A stretch of DNA of 64,000 nucleotides from Verrucomicrobiota bacterium (GCA_016713365.1 JADJPG010000032.1:1-64000); one strand, 5' to 3'; positions 44,411-53,968 are shown, counted from the stretch's first letter. Program-made: numbers and translations. Notes: a model not told the origin generated them from the letters alone.

Positions 44411-45451
44411 TTACTTGCCGTGCGGCTGTTGCTCGTAGTGTTTGCTCAACAGGTCAGCGCCGAAGTCGCCTTGAAAGTCGCGCCAGACGGCGTGGATGTG
44501 ATTGTTGTTGTTCTGAGTGTTGTCGTACTCGAGCAGGAACGTGGGGCCTTGCACGCGGTAATAGTGACCTTCGCCCTTCTCGATTCCGCCCGCCCAGGCG
44601 AACAGGATTTTTTCGACGCCAGCCTTCTTGATCTTCTTGAGGTCTTCCTTGGCGAGTTCCGGGCGGACGCGTTGGACGTATTCTTCGATGAGCTTCATCA
44701 GCGCGGCGCGTTGCTTTTTGTCCAACTGCGCGCCGGAGATGCCTTTGGCTTCGAGCGCTTCCACCCGACGTTTGGCTTCGGTGAAGATTTCCTTCGGCGC
44801 CGTGGGGTCAAAGATGGCGATCTTCTTCTGTTCGGCGCTGAGAGACTTGATAAGTTCGCGGGCGCGATCTTCTTCACCACCGAGAACCCGGGTTCCCTGA
44901 CGCGGTCCTTGCCGGACTTCGGCAGGATTTGTCCCGAAGAACGAGGGTGTGGAGGCGAAGTATTTCCCGTCGACGATGGTGAAGCTCGCGGAGAGATGAT
45001 GGCCTTCGAAGCGCCAGCCCCAGGTGCCTTTGGCATCCGGTTTTCCAAACACGAAGACGTGGTAGAGGCTCGGGTCGCGCGGGAACCGGCGGCTGGGCCC
45101 TTCCATTTCCGCGAGGATGCTTTCGAGGCTCATGATGTTGGTGGCCTTGTGATAACCTTCCTTGCTCAAGCCGGTGCTGAGCAGCGCGAGGGCGAGTTGA
45201 CGTTGCTCGGCGGACATCTCCTTCAACGTCGCGCCTTTTCGATCTTTGGGAACGAAATGCCAGTTCAGGCGCTCGTCATCCTTGAAGTCAAACGTCGCCG
45301 TCGCCTTGAGGTCGCCGTTCAAGGAATCGAGAAACTTGCTGGCTGCGGCAGCCATTTCGTCAGCGGCGACGTGAGCTTCAACCCGGAGGGCGGATTGGGT
45401 GAGCGCGACGGCAAATAGGACCGCGGCGGCAATCGAGCGAATGGTTTGCAT
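44411..45451 (-). CDS. Secreted DUF3500 protein
   Basis: Exported protein of unknown function. I start at the ATG at 45449-45451 (MQTIRSIAAAVLFAVALTQSALRVEA), which begins a signal peptide; the longer frame only adds 19 residues. 346 residues. The mature protein shows DUF3500 features: AAASKFLDSLNGDLKATATFDFKDDERLNWHFVP, KGATLKEMSAEQRQLALALLSTGLS, GTWGWRFEGHHLSASFTIVDG, TPSFFGTNPAEV and FLLEYDNTQNNNNHIHAVWRDF near the C-terminus. The family is common in environmental Verrucomicrobiota and Planctomycetes. No catalytic triad is evident. Monocistronic. Confidence 0.9.
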   Translation of the reverse strand: MQTIRSIAAAVLFAVALTQSALRVEAHVAADEMAAAASKFLDSLNGDLKATATFDFKDDERLNWHFVPKDRKGATLKEMSAEQRQLALALLSTGLSKEGYHKATNIMSLESILAEMEGPSRRFPRDPSLYHVFVFGKPDAKGTWGWRFEGHHLSASFTIVDGKYFASTPSFFGTNPAEVRQGPRQGTRVLGGEEDRARELIKSLSAEQKKIAIFDPTAPKEIFTEAKRRVEALEAKGISGAQLDKKQRAALMKLIEEYVQRVRPELAKEDLKKIKKAGVEKILFAWAGGIEKGEGHYYRVQGPTFLLEYDNTQNNNNHIHAVWRDFQGDFGADLLSKHYEQQPHGK

Positions 45452-45529
45452 GAGGAGACGATCAGAGAAAGCGACGGCTGAACGCAACCGGAAAATTCCG
45501 CGGAACAATTCAACTTTGCGCTGCCGTTG

Positions 45530-48500
45530 TCATGGCATCGAACCTGGACGATGCGTGTTCAGGGCGCGGTGAACCATTTCTCCAATGGTCACGGGTGTGG
45601 CGGGTTTGAAGATGATTCCGGCAAGCCCGAGGCTCTTGACGTTTTGAGTATCGAGGCTCGCGGTGTATCCGGTGGTGATAATGATGGGGCAATCGGGCCG
45701 GAAATTTTTAAGCTCGCGCGACAGGTCAACGCCGGACATGCCGGGCATGGCGAGGTCGGTGATGACGAGATCGAACAACGCCGAATTCGTCCGGAAGGCT
45801 TCGAGTGCAACGGTGGGGCTGGTGAAGGCGGTGACGGAATAGCCGAGCCGTTCCAACGTCCGTTGATTCACCTTGAGCAGCGCATCTTCGTCATCAACCA
45901 CCAGAACGCGCTGGCCCTGGCCGCGTGGTATCGGATGATTCGGATCGTTCGCGGTCGATTCCGGCAGGTCGACGGCGGGGAAGTAGAGGTGGAACCGTGT
46001 GCCCGTGCCGGGGGCGCTTTCGACGACGATTGCGCCATCGTGATCCTTCATGATGCCGTGGACGACGGCGAGTCCGAGTCCGGTGCCCTCGCCAAGGGCC
46101 TTGGTCGTGAAGAACGGGTCGAATATCCTCTCGAGCACTTCGGGTGTCATGCCGGTGCCGGTGTCTGAGACGACCAGCTCCACATAATTTCCGGGCTGGA
46201 GATCGGGTGATTCGGTCGCGAGTTGTTCGGTGACGGTTACGAACTGTTGCCGGATCTCGAGCTGGCCGCCGCGTTCGCGCATGGCGTGCGCGGCGTTGGT
46301 GCAGAGGTTGGTGAGCACCTGGTGCAGTTGCGTCGGGTCGGCGATGATGCTGGGGCCGTCGCTGCACAGATGGAGATTGATGACGATGTTGGGCGGCAGC
46401 GCGGCGCGGACGAGTTTTAATGCCTCGGCCACGATCCGTTCGAGGCGGAGGATCGTTCGCTGCTGCTCCTGCTGTCGGCTGAAGGCGAGGATTTGCCGGA
46501 CGAGATCGCGGGCGCGGATGCTGGAGGTTTTCAACGCCAGGAGATATTCTTGGGCCGGGTGATCAGTCTGCAGTTCGCCCTTGGCGAGCTCGATGTTCAA
46601 CATCACCGCGCCGAGGATGTTATTGAAGTCATGCGCAATGCCGCCAGCCAGTGTCCCGATGGCTTCCATCTTCTGCGATTGGCGCAAGCGGCTCTCCAGC
46701 TGGGAGCGGGTTTTCTCGGATTTTTGCTTCTCCGTAAGGTCGCGGAGGATTGCGGTGTAGATCTTTTTTCCGTGCAAGCGGGTCTGCGAAACGGACGCTT
46801 CGATGGGAAATTCCTCGCTGTTCGCGCGCCGGCCGCTGATGGGAACGGTGGCGCCGAGGGTCGAGTCCGCTTGTCCGGAGCGGGACAGGTATTCGAGCAG
46901 CAGGGAACGATGGCGCTCTGGCACGAACGTCTCCAATGGCTGGTGAAGGGCCTGTTGCTGGGTGCAGCCGAACATCCGTTCAGCTGCCGGGTTGAAAACC
47001 TGCACCCGCAGATCTTCATCAAGGGTGATGACTGCGTCGATCGCTGAATTGACGATGTGACCGTAGCGGTCGCGAGTTTCCTGCTCGGCCCGTTGAATGC
47101 GACCCTGCTCGATGACGATGGCGGCCAGCTGGGTGGCGACATGTGTGAGATGTTCTTCTTCAGGTGTCGGTCCGCGGGTGGAGTTGAAGTAGATGGCCAG
47201 CGTCCCGAGCACGGCGCCTTCGCTGGAAAAAATGGGAGTTGACGCGCACGCTCGAAGGCCAGCGACGACCGCTGCGTCCAGATAGGAACGGGGGGATTTG
47301 CTCCCGGCGAGGTCGGTCACGGTCACACGTTGCCGCGAGTGAGCCGCTGCTCCGCATGGCCCAAAGGATTCGTCGATGGGCACGTCGGTGATGGCGGTCA
47401 CAAACTTTTCCGGGAGGCTCGGGGCAGCGCCAACTTTTAAATGTCGACCGTCCGGCGAGACAACCATCAGTGAAGCTAGAGTTCCCGGGGCCAGCGTTTC
47501 AATGAAGCGCACGATGGTGGAGAACGATTCGCCGGAGGGAGCCCCGGAAGCGATTGTCTCGAGGACGGCTTTCTGGCCTTCGAGCAGCAGTTCGTTCAAT
47601 TTGCGGTTCGTGATGTCGCGCATGAAACAGTGATGGCCGGAGCGCGCTGCGTTCTCTGGCGCTATCCGTACCAGCAACACCTGCTTCCAAAAGATCGATT
47701 TGTCTTTGCGAATGCCACGCAGCTCCGTCTCGCTTTTGCCGGAGATCTTCATCTGCTCGTAGGCGCGCATGGCGGCCAGCATGTCTTCCGGGTGAACGCT
47801 GTGTGAAAACGGCATGCCAGCCAGTTCCTCGGGTGCGTATCCGAGCATTTTCGCGTAGTGACTGTTTACGTAGGTGTAGTTACCCGCGGCGTCCACGCGT
47901 GAGATCCCTGGCATTGCATTGGTGAGCGCGATGTGTTGCTCGCGAAGTTCCTCCTCGGATTGCCGGCGCGCGGTGATGTCCTCTGCGATTCCTGCGACAC
48001 GATAAATCTCTCCTGAGTCGTCACGCACGGGGAACGCGCGGTCGCGAATCCAGCGAAGCTTCCCGTCCGGCCTCACCACCCGATATTCGATCTCGTAATC
48101 CTCCACCACCTTCTGGCTGAGGGCTGTTTTGAAGACGCGGTCGCGGTCGTCCGGGTGAATGATTTCGAACCACGATTCCGGCCGGTTGTAGACAGTTTCG
48201 ACCGGGTAACCGCAGATGCTCTCAAATCCCGGGCTGAGGTAGAGGATCTGTCTGTTGTCGGCGCTGCTCATCCAGAAGATCTGGTCGATATGCTCGGCCA
48301 ATTGGCGGAAACGTTCCTCACTGTCGCGCAGGGCCTCGTGGGCGACGGAAAGTGTCTTGGTCCTCGAATCCACGCGCTTCTCCAAATCCTGGTTCACCGC
48401 TTGGAGAGCCATCCGTGCTGAATCAAGATCCGCTCTCTGGCGGCGCTGCCGGACGAAGACCACGCCAAGGGCAATAAGCGCCACGACATTCAGTCCGAGC

Positions 48501-49903
48501 AGGATGGAAATCGTCCACAGCACCCGGCGGATCGGCCAGGGCGCAGGGGAAAGGATTTCCACATCCGAAGTTGATCTCAGCAGGATGCACGGCTCCACGG
48601 GCTTGCCGGCGGAAGGGTCGCCCAGCATGAGTACGCCGGTAAGCCGCACTGTGGTGCCAGGTGCGACCAGCGGTTTTCGCAGGTCTTCCATTCCCGGAGG
48701 CAGTGCGGCTTCGAAAAAGTCCCCGTCCTTTTCCAAAATCCAGATATCATCTCCATCGGCCACGACACGATGGCGCAGCACTCCTTCCACTGTGACCAGA
48801 GTTCCATCTCGTTTCCGCCGGTGGGCGTCCGTTGCTGAAATTGGTTTTGGAGAAGGAAGGATCCCGGGCCCGAGAACTCGGAGGCTGGCGCTGGACACTT
48901 GAACCCGATCCTCGGTTCGTTGTAGCCAGCCGAGGGCCTCAATCCTTTGCCCGAACCTGGGTGTCGGAGGATCGTAAGTCGCGATGGTGATTCCGTCATT
49001 TCCATCCTGCAGTTTGATGCCGAATCGGCGGGAGGTGTGCGTGACGGTTCCGACGACCTTGATCGGCTGTCCGATATTGTGCGAGTTGGTCCGGCTGGCG
49101 ACGGTCGAGATTGACAGTTCGGGCAAGGTCGCTCCGATTTCGCGACCGTTCCGAACGATTCGGATGAGATTGGTGTTCGCCAGCCATAGTGTGACGCCTG
49201 AAATCCTCCCTTCATCATCCACGGCGACGCTATTGACTCCGGCCAGTTCCACTTCGGCGAACATCAGCTGCGGCAGCCAGTTGGCGGGCAGATTGGCGAT
49301 CGTCGCCATTACTGATTTGTCCGAATCGATCAGTTTCAGCGTTGTCAGATTGCCGTCCACGGTGTGACTGCGCACATACGCACGGACGGAAACCCAATTA
49401 CAGTCAAGCTTCCCGGCCCATAATTCGCTCAACGTCGCCGGTTGACCGTCAGGGAACTGATTGGGGCCGAGATCGAGGAACGACCCGAGCGTGACGATCG
49501 GATTGTAACGACCCCGCTGGGTGTGGCCGGTGACAGTAACCAGGTTTCCGGATTTCGGCAGCGGTAGTTGTGTCCCGGAATCTACGAAAATGCCGCCGCT
49601 GGAGTCTTGAATGAAGAAGATGTTCAACTCCTCGCTGGAGAAGGTGATGACACCATTGATCTGGACGGGAAGTCGGGCGCGTGCCTGTTCGTTGCCGAGT
49701 TTCATCACCTCTGCGACTGAAGTCAGATTGGTGCGCTGGGAGGACTCGCGTGAATCCGCGGCGCGCAGGGAGGAGAACGAAATGAGCAGGAGAATCGCGA
49801 AAAGTACCGCCGCAAACGCAGCTCGGATCGGATTCGCTCCGAGCAGAGTTCCATCGCGGTTGCCCGATGGGCGGATTCTAACCTGAGATGAACATGCACT
49901 CAT
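45530..49903 (-). CDS. Hybrid sensor histidine kinase with periplasmic OB-like modules, three PAS, GAF and receiver
   Basis: A 1457-residue membrane signalling protein. N-terminal hydrophobic segment at about 28-48; periplasmic region ~50-455 with three similar beta-barrel-type modules (PVQINGVITFS..NIFFIQDSSGGIFVDS; PIKVVGTVTH..GIKLQDGNDGITIATY; LVTVEGVLRHR..DIWILEKDGDFFEAAL). A transmembrane helix lies at ~457-482 (VLWTISILLGLNVVALIALGV), then a coiled coil. PAS domains start at ~528, ~654 and ~941; a GAF-type domain at ~780-925. The phospho-acceptor His is in LAGGIAHDFNNILG (~1088), HATPase motifs GTGMTPEV and GEGTGLGLAVVHGI follow, and a receiver domain (~1333-1450) has its Asp in DLVITDLAMPG. 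Phosphorelay onto the neighbouring receiver protein is likely. Confidence 0.92.
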   Translation of the reverse strand: MSACSSQVRIRPSGNRDGTLLGANPIRAAFAAVLFAILLLISFSSLRAADSRESSQRTNLTSVAEVMKLGNEQARARLPVQINGVITFSSEELNIFFIQDSSGGIFVDSGTQLPLPKSGNLVTVTGHTQRGRYNPIVTLGSFLDLGPNQFPDGQPATLSELWAGKLDCNWVSVRAYVRSHTVDGNLTTLKLIDSDKSVMATIANLPANWLPQLMFAEVELAGVNSVAVDDEGRISGVTLWLANTNLIRIVRNGREIGATLPELSISTVASRTNSHNIGQPIKVVGTVTHTSRRFGIKLQDGNDGITIATYDPPTPRFGQRIEALGWLQRTEDRVQVSSASLRVLGPGILPSPKPISATDAHRRKRDGTLVTVEGVLRHRVVADGDDIWILEKDGDFFEAALPPGMEDLRKPLVAPGTTVRLTGVLMLGDPSAGKPVEPCILLRSTSDVEILSPAPWPIRRVLWTISILLGLNVVALIALGVVFVRQRRQRADLDSARMALQAVNQDLEKRVDSRTKTLSVAHEALRDSEERFRQLAEHIDQIFWMSSADNRQILYLSPGFESICGYPVETVYNRPESWFEIIHPDDRDRVFKTALSQKVVEDYEIEYRVVRPDGKLRWIRDRAFPVRDDSGEIYRVAGIAEDITARRQSEEELREQHIALTNAMPGISRVDAAGNYTYVNSHYAKMLGYAPEELAGMPFSHSVHPEDMLAAMRAYEQMKISGKSETELRGIRKDKSIFWKQVLLVRIAPENAARSGHHCFMRDITNRKLNELLLEGQKAVLETIASGAPSGESFSTIVRFIETLAPGTLASLMVVSPDGRHLKVGAAPSLPEKFVTAITDVPIDESFGPCGAAAHSRQRVTVTDLAGSKSPRSYLDAAVVAGLRACASTPIFSSEGAVLGTLAIYFNSTRGPTPEEEHLTHVATQLAAIVIEQGRIQRAEQETRDRYGHIVNSAIDAVITLDEDLRVQVFNPAAERMFGCTQQQALHQPLETFVPERHRSLLLEYLSRSGQADSTLGATVPISGRRANSEEFPIEASVSQTRLHGKKIYTAILRDLTEKQKSEKTRSQLESRLRQSQKMEAIGTLAGGIAHDFNNILGAVMLNIELAKGELQTDHPAQEYLLALKTSSIRARDLVRQILAFSRQQEQQRTILRLERIVAEALKLVRAALPPNIVINLHLCSDGPSIIADPTQLHQVLTNLCTNAAHAMRERGGQLEIRQQFVTVTEQLATESPDLQPGNYVELVVSDTGTGMTPEVLERIFDPFFTTKALGEGTGLGLAVVHGIMKDHDGAIVVESAPGTGTRFHLYFPAVDLPESTANDPNHPIPRGQGQRVLVVDDEDALLKVNQRTLERLGYSVTAFTSPTVALEAFRTNSALFDLVITDLAMPGMSGVDLSRELKNFRPDCPIIITTGYTASLDTQNVKSLGLAGIIFKPATPVTIGEMVHRALNTHRPGSMP

Positions 49904-49957
49904 GACTTATCGAAACCACGCCTGTGATCCAATCCTGACTGCTGTTCGGGCAGGTTA

Positions 49958-50392
49958 CTAGATGGTATGCGGCGAGCGCCCGGAACTGTCCGACCCGTCC
50001 ACTGGACGATTCGCACGCAGTGAGCTCGATCCGAGCAAACGATCAAGGGCATTCAGAATGGCGGAACCGGTGAAGGGCTTCTCCAGAGTCGCCCCGGCGC
50101 CAAGCTTTTTTGCCATCGACAGGTGATCATCCGCGGAGATCTGGCCTCCGCCTGATATGGCCAAAACCTTCACGCCGGGGGATATCCTTTGGAGCGCGCG
50201 CAGCGTCTCCAACCCTTCCATCTCCGGCATGATTATGTCCAAGACCACAGCGTCAAATTTCCCTGGGTCGTAGGCCGCGAGAGCCTCCCGACCGTTGGCG
50301 GCTTCCGCCACCAAAAACCCCGAGCTAGTCAGAACTGTCTCCAAACTTCTCCTGATGGCGCCGTCGTCCTCTACCACGAGGATACGTTTCAT
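49958..50392 (-). CDS. Single-domain response regulator (CheY-like)
   Basis: 144 residues; the receiver domain takes up ~120 of them and no output domain follows, only a Ser/Arg-rich tail. Motifs: acidic pair in KRILVVEDDGAIRRS, phospho-Asp in FDAVVLDIIMPEMEGLETL (about 53), Ser/Thr switch VLAISGGG and Lys in ATLEKPFTGSAIL. The ATG at 50390-50392 is preceded in frame by a GTG one codon upstream, so either may start translation. It lies 54 bases upstream of the hybrid kinase gene on the same strand and is probably cotranscribed, which suggests it is a partner in a multistep phosphorelay. Confidence 0.93.
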   Translation of the reverse strand: MKRILVVEDDGAIRRSLETVLTSSGFLVAEAANGREALAAYDPGKFDAVVLDIIMPEMEGLETLRALQRISPGVKVLAISGGGQISADDHLSMAKKLGAGATLEKPFTGSAILNALDRLLGSSSLRANRPVDGSDSSGRSPHTI

Positions 50393-50556
50393 CACGTCGG
50401 AGGCTAGTGTAGTTCGCGCCAGGAATGGAAGTTATATTCCACGGCGGGCGTTTTCATTTGATAGGCCTTTCTTGTCTGCGGGGAGCCCGCCCGCCAATCT
50501 CCTTTGCGATTGCTACGCCGTGCGCGAGTGGTTCAACCTGCGACGGTAACTCGATC

Positions 50557-51549
50557 ATGAACTGCACCCGATTGCTCCTCATTGCATGTCTGTCTGCTGC
50601 GTTGTTCAACACCGGCTGCTCCACTCAGCGTTCAGGCGGAGGCGTTCGCCTTTTCTCCGGTCCGGGCACCCGCTACGAGTTCGCGCTCATCGGCGATGTC
50701 CCGTACGACGAGACGCAATCCCGCGAATCCTTCCCCAACATGATCGAGGAGATGAACGCATCGGATCTCGCCTTTGTCGTCCATGACGGCGACATCAAAT
50801 CCGGATCAACTCCCTGCACGGACGAATCGTTCGAACGCGTGAAGGCCCAGTTCCAGGAGATTCGCCATCCGCTCGTCTATGTTTTCGGCGACAACGAGTG
50901 GACGGACTGCGGCCGCATAAAGACGAATTCTTTCGCGCCGTTGGAGCGACTTCAGAAGCTCAGGGAGATGTTTACCCAAGGGGAACATTCGCTCGGGTGG
51001 CGAACCATGCCGCTGGAGCGGCAGAGTGTTGATCCGCGCTTTGCCGCGTATCGCGAGAACGTTCGTTGGAGCTTGGGCGGGGTGGTGTTCGCGGCGGTGA
51101 ATGTTCCTGGCGATCGGAACAACTTCGGCGCGCCGGAGTTTGCTGAGCGCAACGTTGCCAACATCGCTTGGATTCGCGACGCCTTTGAGCGAGCCCGAAA
51201 GGAGGATTCTCGCGGGGTGATGCTCATCATGCAGGCAAATCCACATTTTGATCTGGCGACCACCAACGCGCTGCGCCGCGGCTTTAACGAGATGCTGCGC
51301 GTGATCGAGGACGAGACCGTCGCGTTTGCGAAACCTGTCGTTTTGGTCCACGGCGACAGCCATTACTTCCGCATCGACCAACCGCTGGTCGGTTCGAAGA
51401 GCGGACGGCGCATCGAAAACTTCACCCGCGTCGAGACCTTTGGGAATCCGGACGTTCACTGGATTCTCGGCGTCGTCGACAGCCGCGACCCGAATGTCTT
51501 TCAATTCGAACGGCGGTTGGTGAAGAAAAACCTGCTCAAACATCGTTGA
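50557..51549 (+). CDS. Lipoprotein with calcineurin-like metallophosphoesterase fold
   Basis: The ATG at 50557 opens a lipoprotein signal peptide (LLLIACLSAALFNTGCS, Cys as lipidation site); the longer frame lacks one. 330 residues. Metallophosphoesterase motifs in order: ALIGDVPY (GD), FVVHDGDIKSG (GD), YVFGDNEWTDC (GDNE), a likely metal His in MQANPHFD and VVLVHGDSHYFRID (GDSH). These match the binuclear metal site of calcineurin-like phosphoesterases. The enzyme is exposed at the envelope; substrate unknown, with phosphoesters or nucleotides plausible. It ends 87 bases before the tRNA gene. Confidence 0.87.
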   Translation: MNCTRLLLIACLSAALFNTGCSTQRSGGGVRLFSGPGTRYEFALIGDVPYDETQSRESFPNMIEEMNASDLAFVVHDGDIKSGSTPCTDESFERVKAQFQEIRHPLVYVFGDNEWTDCGRIKTNSFAPLERLQKLREMFTQGEHSLGWRTMPLERQSVDPRFAAYRENVRWSLGGVVFAAVNVPGDRNNFGAPEFAERNVANIAWIRDAFERARKEDSRGVMLIMQANPHFDLATTNALRRGFNEMLRVIEDETVAFAKPVVLVHGDSHYFRIDQPLVGSKSGRRIENFTRVETFGNPDVHWILGVVDSRDPNVFQFERRLVKKNLLKHR

Positions 51550-51588
51550 ACCGGAATCGTCAAACGGCCGGTGCAGGAGAAATAGTTT

Positions 51589-51618
51589 TTGACAACCCAC
51601 ACCCTCCTTTCCTACCGT
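51589..51618 (+). promoter_or_regulatory. Probable promoter of tRNA-Ala
   Basis: TTGACA at 51589-51594 is an exact -35 box. With an 18-base spacer the -10 is TACCGT (51613-51618), sharing T, A and the last T with consensus. Transcription would start a few bases before the tRNA 5' end at 51637. The same exact TTGACA with a degenerate TAnnnT -10 occurs in front of the sulfite reductase gene. Confidence 0.5.
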
Positions 51619-51636
51619 AGCGCTCCCCGAACGGAT

Positions 51637-51712
51637 GGGGTCTTAGCTCAGTTGGTAGAGCACCACAATGGCATTGTGGGGGTCAAGGGTTCGAATCCCT
51701 TAGGCTCCACCA
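51637..51712 (+). tRNA. tRNA-Ala (anticodon GGC)
   Basis: A full cloverleaf of 76 bases. Acceptor 5' strand GGGGTCT pairs with AGGCTCC (including G3-U70, the alanine identity pair). D arm GCTC...GAGC. Anticodon stem CCACA/TGTGG with loop ATGGCAT gives anticodon GGC (codon GCC). The T arm is AAGGG-TTCGAAT-CCCTT. Discriminator A and an encoded CCA follow. Confidence 0.97.
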
Positions 51713-51743
51713 TCCGTCAAAAGCCGGTAGTTATCTCGCAGTC

Positions 51744-52928
51744 ATGAACATCAACTGTCACGGAGTTCATTTCCTGCTTTTCACAGCTGTGCTCTGGTTG
51801 AACGCATCCTGTGGACACGCCGCGGTTGATGCCAGCTCAGCGTCTCGCGAAGTCGCACCCCAACACTACTTTCCGCCGTCCGAATCCAAAGGTGGCTGGC
51901 GCACGCTCGATCAGCCCGACGCCATTCGCGCGCAAGCCGGAATGGACGCTGCCAAAGTTTCCGCTCTTCGAGATTGGCTTCTCGCCTCTGACAAACGCAA
52001 CTTCGCCGCCGTCGTCATTCGCCGCGGCTACGTCGTGCTCGAAATCGAGCGCGGTAACAGCGCAAAGACCGATTCGCGTCGCGTGGCCTCCGTCTCGAAA
52101 GCCGTCTGCGCTACCATTCTCGCCATCGCGTCTGAGCAAAGTCAGCGAGGCTTGGGCAAACGCCGCATGACCTTCAATGATCGCGCGTTCGATTTCATCC
52201 CGTGGGCCCAGCCGCTGAGCGATCCGCGCAAGGCGCAGATTACCGTCAGGCAGATCCTCAATCACACTTCTGGATTGTGTCCCGAGGCGACTGGCGCGCC
52301 GAACGATGGTTCGTGGGAATACATCCTCGGTCACACCGGCGATGCGCGCACGGCGAAGCTCGCCTTCGATCCGGGAACCGCGTGCGGCTATTCCTCGCAC
52401 GCCCTGCACCATGCGTCGCTCATTTGCGAAACCGTCACGGGCAAGCCGTATGATCAATTCGCCATCGACGCGCTGTTCAAGCCGCTCGGGATCGAACATT
52501 GGTGGTTTCAATTCTACAACGGCGGCACCAACTACGGCCGGCATCCGTCGCACGGTCTCGGCATGCCGGCGCGTGACCTGGCGCGCATCGGCTACTGCCT
52601 GTTGCGCGATGGAAAATGGAACGACGCACAAATCGTCCCGCGCTGGTTCGTTGCCGAAACCACGAAGCCGACGCACGACGTGAAGACGCCAGAGATGCGT
52701 TTCAAACTTCCCGCCGAAACCTTCTCGCACGGATGGGAGCTCGCGGCCAATCGAGGCGAAAAGGGGCAGGGGATCCCGGCCGATGCGCGCTTCAAGCCCG
52801 GCAGCGGCGGGCAACTCATCGCGTTCGTTCCGAGCCTCGACCTCGTCATCACCCGTCAAACCGGCAGCAGCGGCGACTGGGATTACGAAGGCTACCTTCG
52901 CCGCGCCTGTGACGCCGTCCTGCCATGA
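51744..52928 (+). CDS. Secreted beta-lactamase-family serine hydrolase
   Basis: 394 residues with a signal peptide (FLLFTAVLWLNASCGHA). Penicillin-binding-like/class C fold: the nucleophile motif is SVSK in RRVASVSKAVCATIL (SxxK, about residue 115). TVRQILNHTSGLCPE is the usual following helix, and AFDPGTACGYSSHALHHASLICETVTGKPYDQF places YSS where Y-x-N is expected (third position Ser, slightly atypical). The C-terminal FKPGSGGQLIAFVPSLDLVI replaces the KTG/HxG element with GSGG. Likely periplasmic esterase or peptidase; a true beta-lactamase is unlikely. Its stop overlaps the start of the next gene (ATGA at 52925-52928), so the two are translationally coupled. Confidence 0.88.
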   Translation: MNINCHGVHFLLFTAVLWLNASCGHAAVDASSASREVAPQHYFPPSESKGGWRTLDQPDAIRAQAGMDAAKVSALRDWLLASDKRNFAAVVIRRGYVVLEIERGNSAKTDSRRVASVSKAVCATILAIASEQSQRGLGKRRMTFNDRAFDFIPWAQPLSDPRKAQITVRQILNHTSGLCPEATGAPNDGSWEYILGHTGDARTAKLAFDPGTACGYSSHALHHASLICETVTGKPYDQFAIDALFKPLGIEHWWFQFYNGGTNYGRHPSHGLGMPARDLARIGYCLLRDGKWNDAQIVPRWFVAETTKPTHDVKTPEMRFKLPAETFSHGWELAANRGEKGQGIPADARFKPGSGGQLIAFVPSLDLVITRQTGSSGDWDYEGYLRRACDAVLP

Positions 52929-53968
52929 AATCTCTTCTCCACCTCGCGGTTGTTGCCGGGCTGACTCTCGCTGCAACGCACATCGCCTTCGCGGCGACGG
53001 CGCTGACGAACGGCCCCGCTATCGCGGCTGGTTATCCGGGCGATGCCGGCATCGAAGGCGATCCGCGGGTCATCCTTGTCGAGGACTTCGAGGCGCCGTC
53101 GGTGGAAGCTATCGCGAAGCGTTGGGATACGGCCGGCGCGACCAAGAGCATGTCGTTGACGGCTGATGTTCCATCGGGAAGCAAAGGGCGCCAGTCGCTC
53201 CTCATGGATCGCCAGAGCGGGCCGGGCGGGAATCTCTATCGCCGTCTGCGGAACAAGTCGGGCGGCTGGGGCTACGACCGCGTCTTCGCGCGCTACTACG
53301 TGAAGTTCGATCCGGACTGCGGCGAGATTCATCACTTCGGGACGTGCCTTGGCGGCAACCTGCCCGCGACGCCGTGGCCGAGCGTGAAAGCCGGTCAGCC
53401 GACCGATGGCGCGAAAAGTTTCTGGTCTGGCATCGAACCGTTTGGCTCCTCTTGGACGTGGGATTTCTACACTTACTGGTGCGAGATGCGTGGCAGTCCG
53501 CCTCGTGGACAGACCTGGGGCAATAGCTTCGTGCACGATCGAAGTCTTCGCGTTGAGAAGGGACGCTGGATTTGCATCGAGCAGATGATTCAGATGAACG
53601 ACGTCGGCGATTTAAACGGCGAACAGGCGCTCTGGATCGACGGGAAGTTGATCAGTCACCTCGGCAAAGGCTTTCCGAAAGGGCGCTGGACCTTCGACAA
53701 GTTTTATCCCGGTCGCGGCGGTCGCGGCATCCGTTGGGATCATTCCGCCGGCGAACGGCGTGAGTTCGATGTGCCGGAAGGCGGCGCTCCGTTCGAAGGC
53801 TTTCGCTGGCGCACCGTCCCGGAGCTGAATGTGAACTACGTCTGGCTTTACATCTTCACGCAGAAACCGGAAGGCCATCGCATGAAGGTGTGGTTCGATC
53901 ACGTCGTGGTCGCCACCGAATACATCGGCCCGATTCAGGCGGAGAAGTCCGCCGTGATTTCGCGCTAA
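52925..53968 (+). CDS. Secreted jelly-roll-like protein (polysaccharide-lyase-14/LamG-like fold)
   Basis: 347 residues with a signal peptide (LLHLAVVAGLTLAATHIAFA). The mature part is beta-strand-rich and aromatic: VILVEDFEAPSVEAIAKRWD, GNLYRRLRNKSGGWGYDRVFARYYVKFD, WTWDFYTYWCEMRG, GRWICIEQMIQMNDVGDLNGEQALWIDGKLI, LNVNYVWLYIFTQKPEGHRMKVWFDHVVVA. The pattern resembles alginate-lyase-type (PL14) or concanavalin-like jelly rolls that bind or cut polysaccharides. No certain catalytic residues were identified. It overlaps the serine hydrolase start-to-stop by four bases, which suggests joint function outside the cell. Its stop overlaps the convergent murJ stop by four bases (CTAA). Confidence 0.7.
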   Translation: MKSLLHLAVVAGLTLAATHIAFAATALTNGPAIAAGYPGDAGIEGDPRVILVEDFEAPSVEAIAKRWDTAGATKSMSLTADVPSGSKGRQSLLMDRQSGPGGNLYRRLRNKSGGWGYDRVFARYYVKFDPDCGEIHHFGTCLGGNLPATPWPSVKAGQPTDGAKSFWSGIEPFGSSWTWDFYTYWCEMRGSPPRGQTWGNSFVHDRSLRVEKGRWICIEQMIQMNDVGDLNGEQALWIDGKLISHLGKGFPKGRWTFDKFYPGRGGRGIRWDHSAGERREFDVPEGGAPFEGFRWRTVPELNVNYVWLYIFTQKPEGHRMKVWFDHVVVATEYIGPIQAEKSAVISR

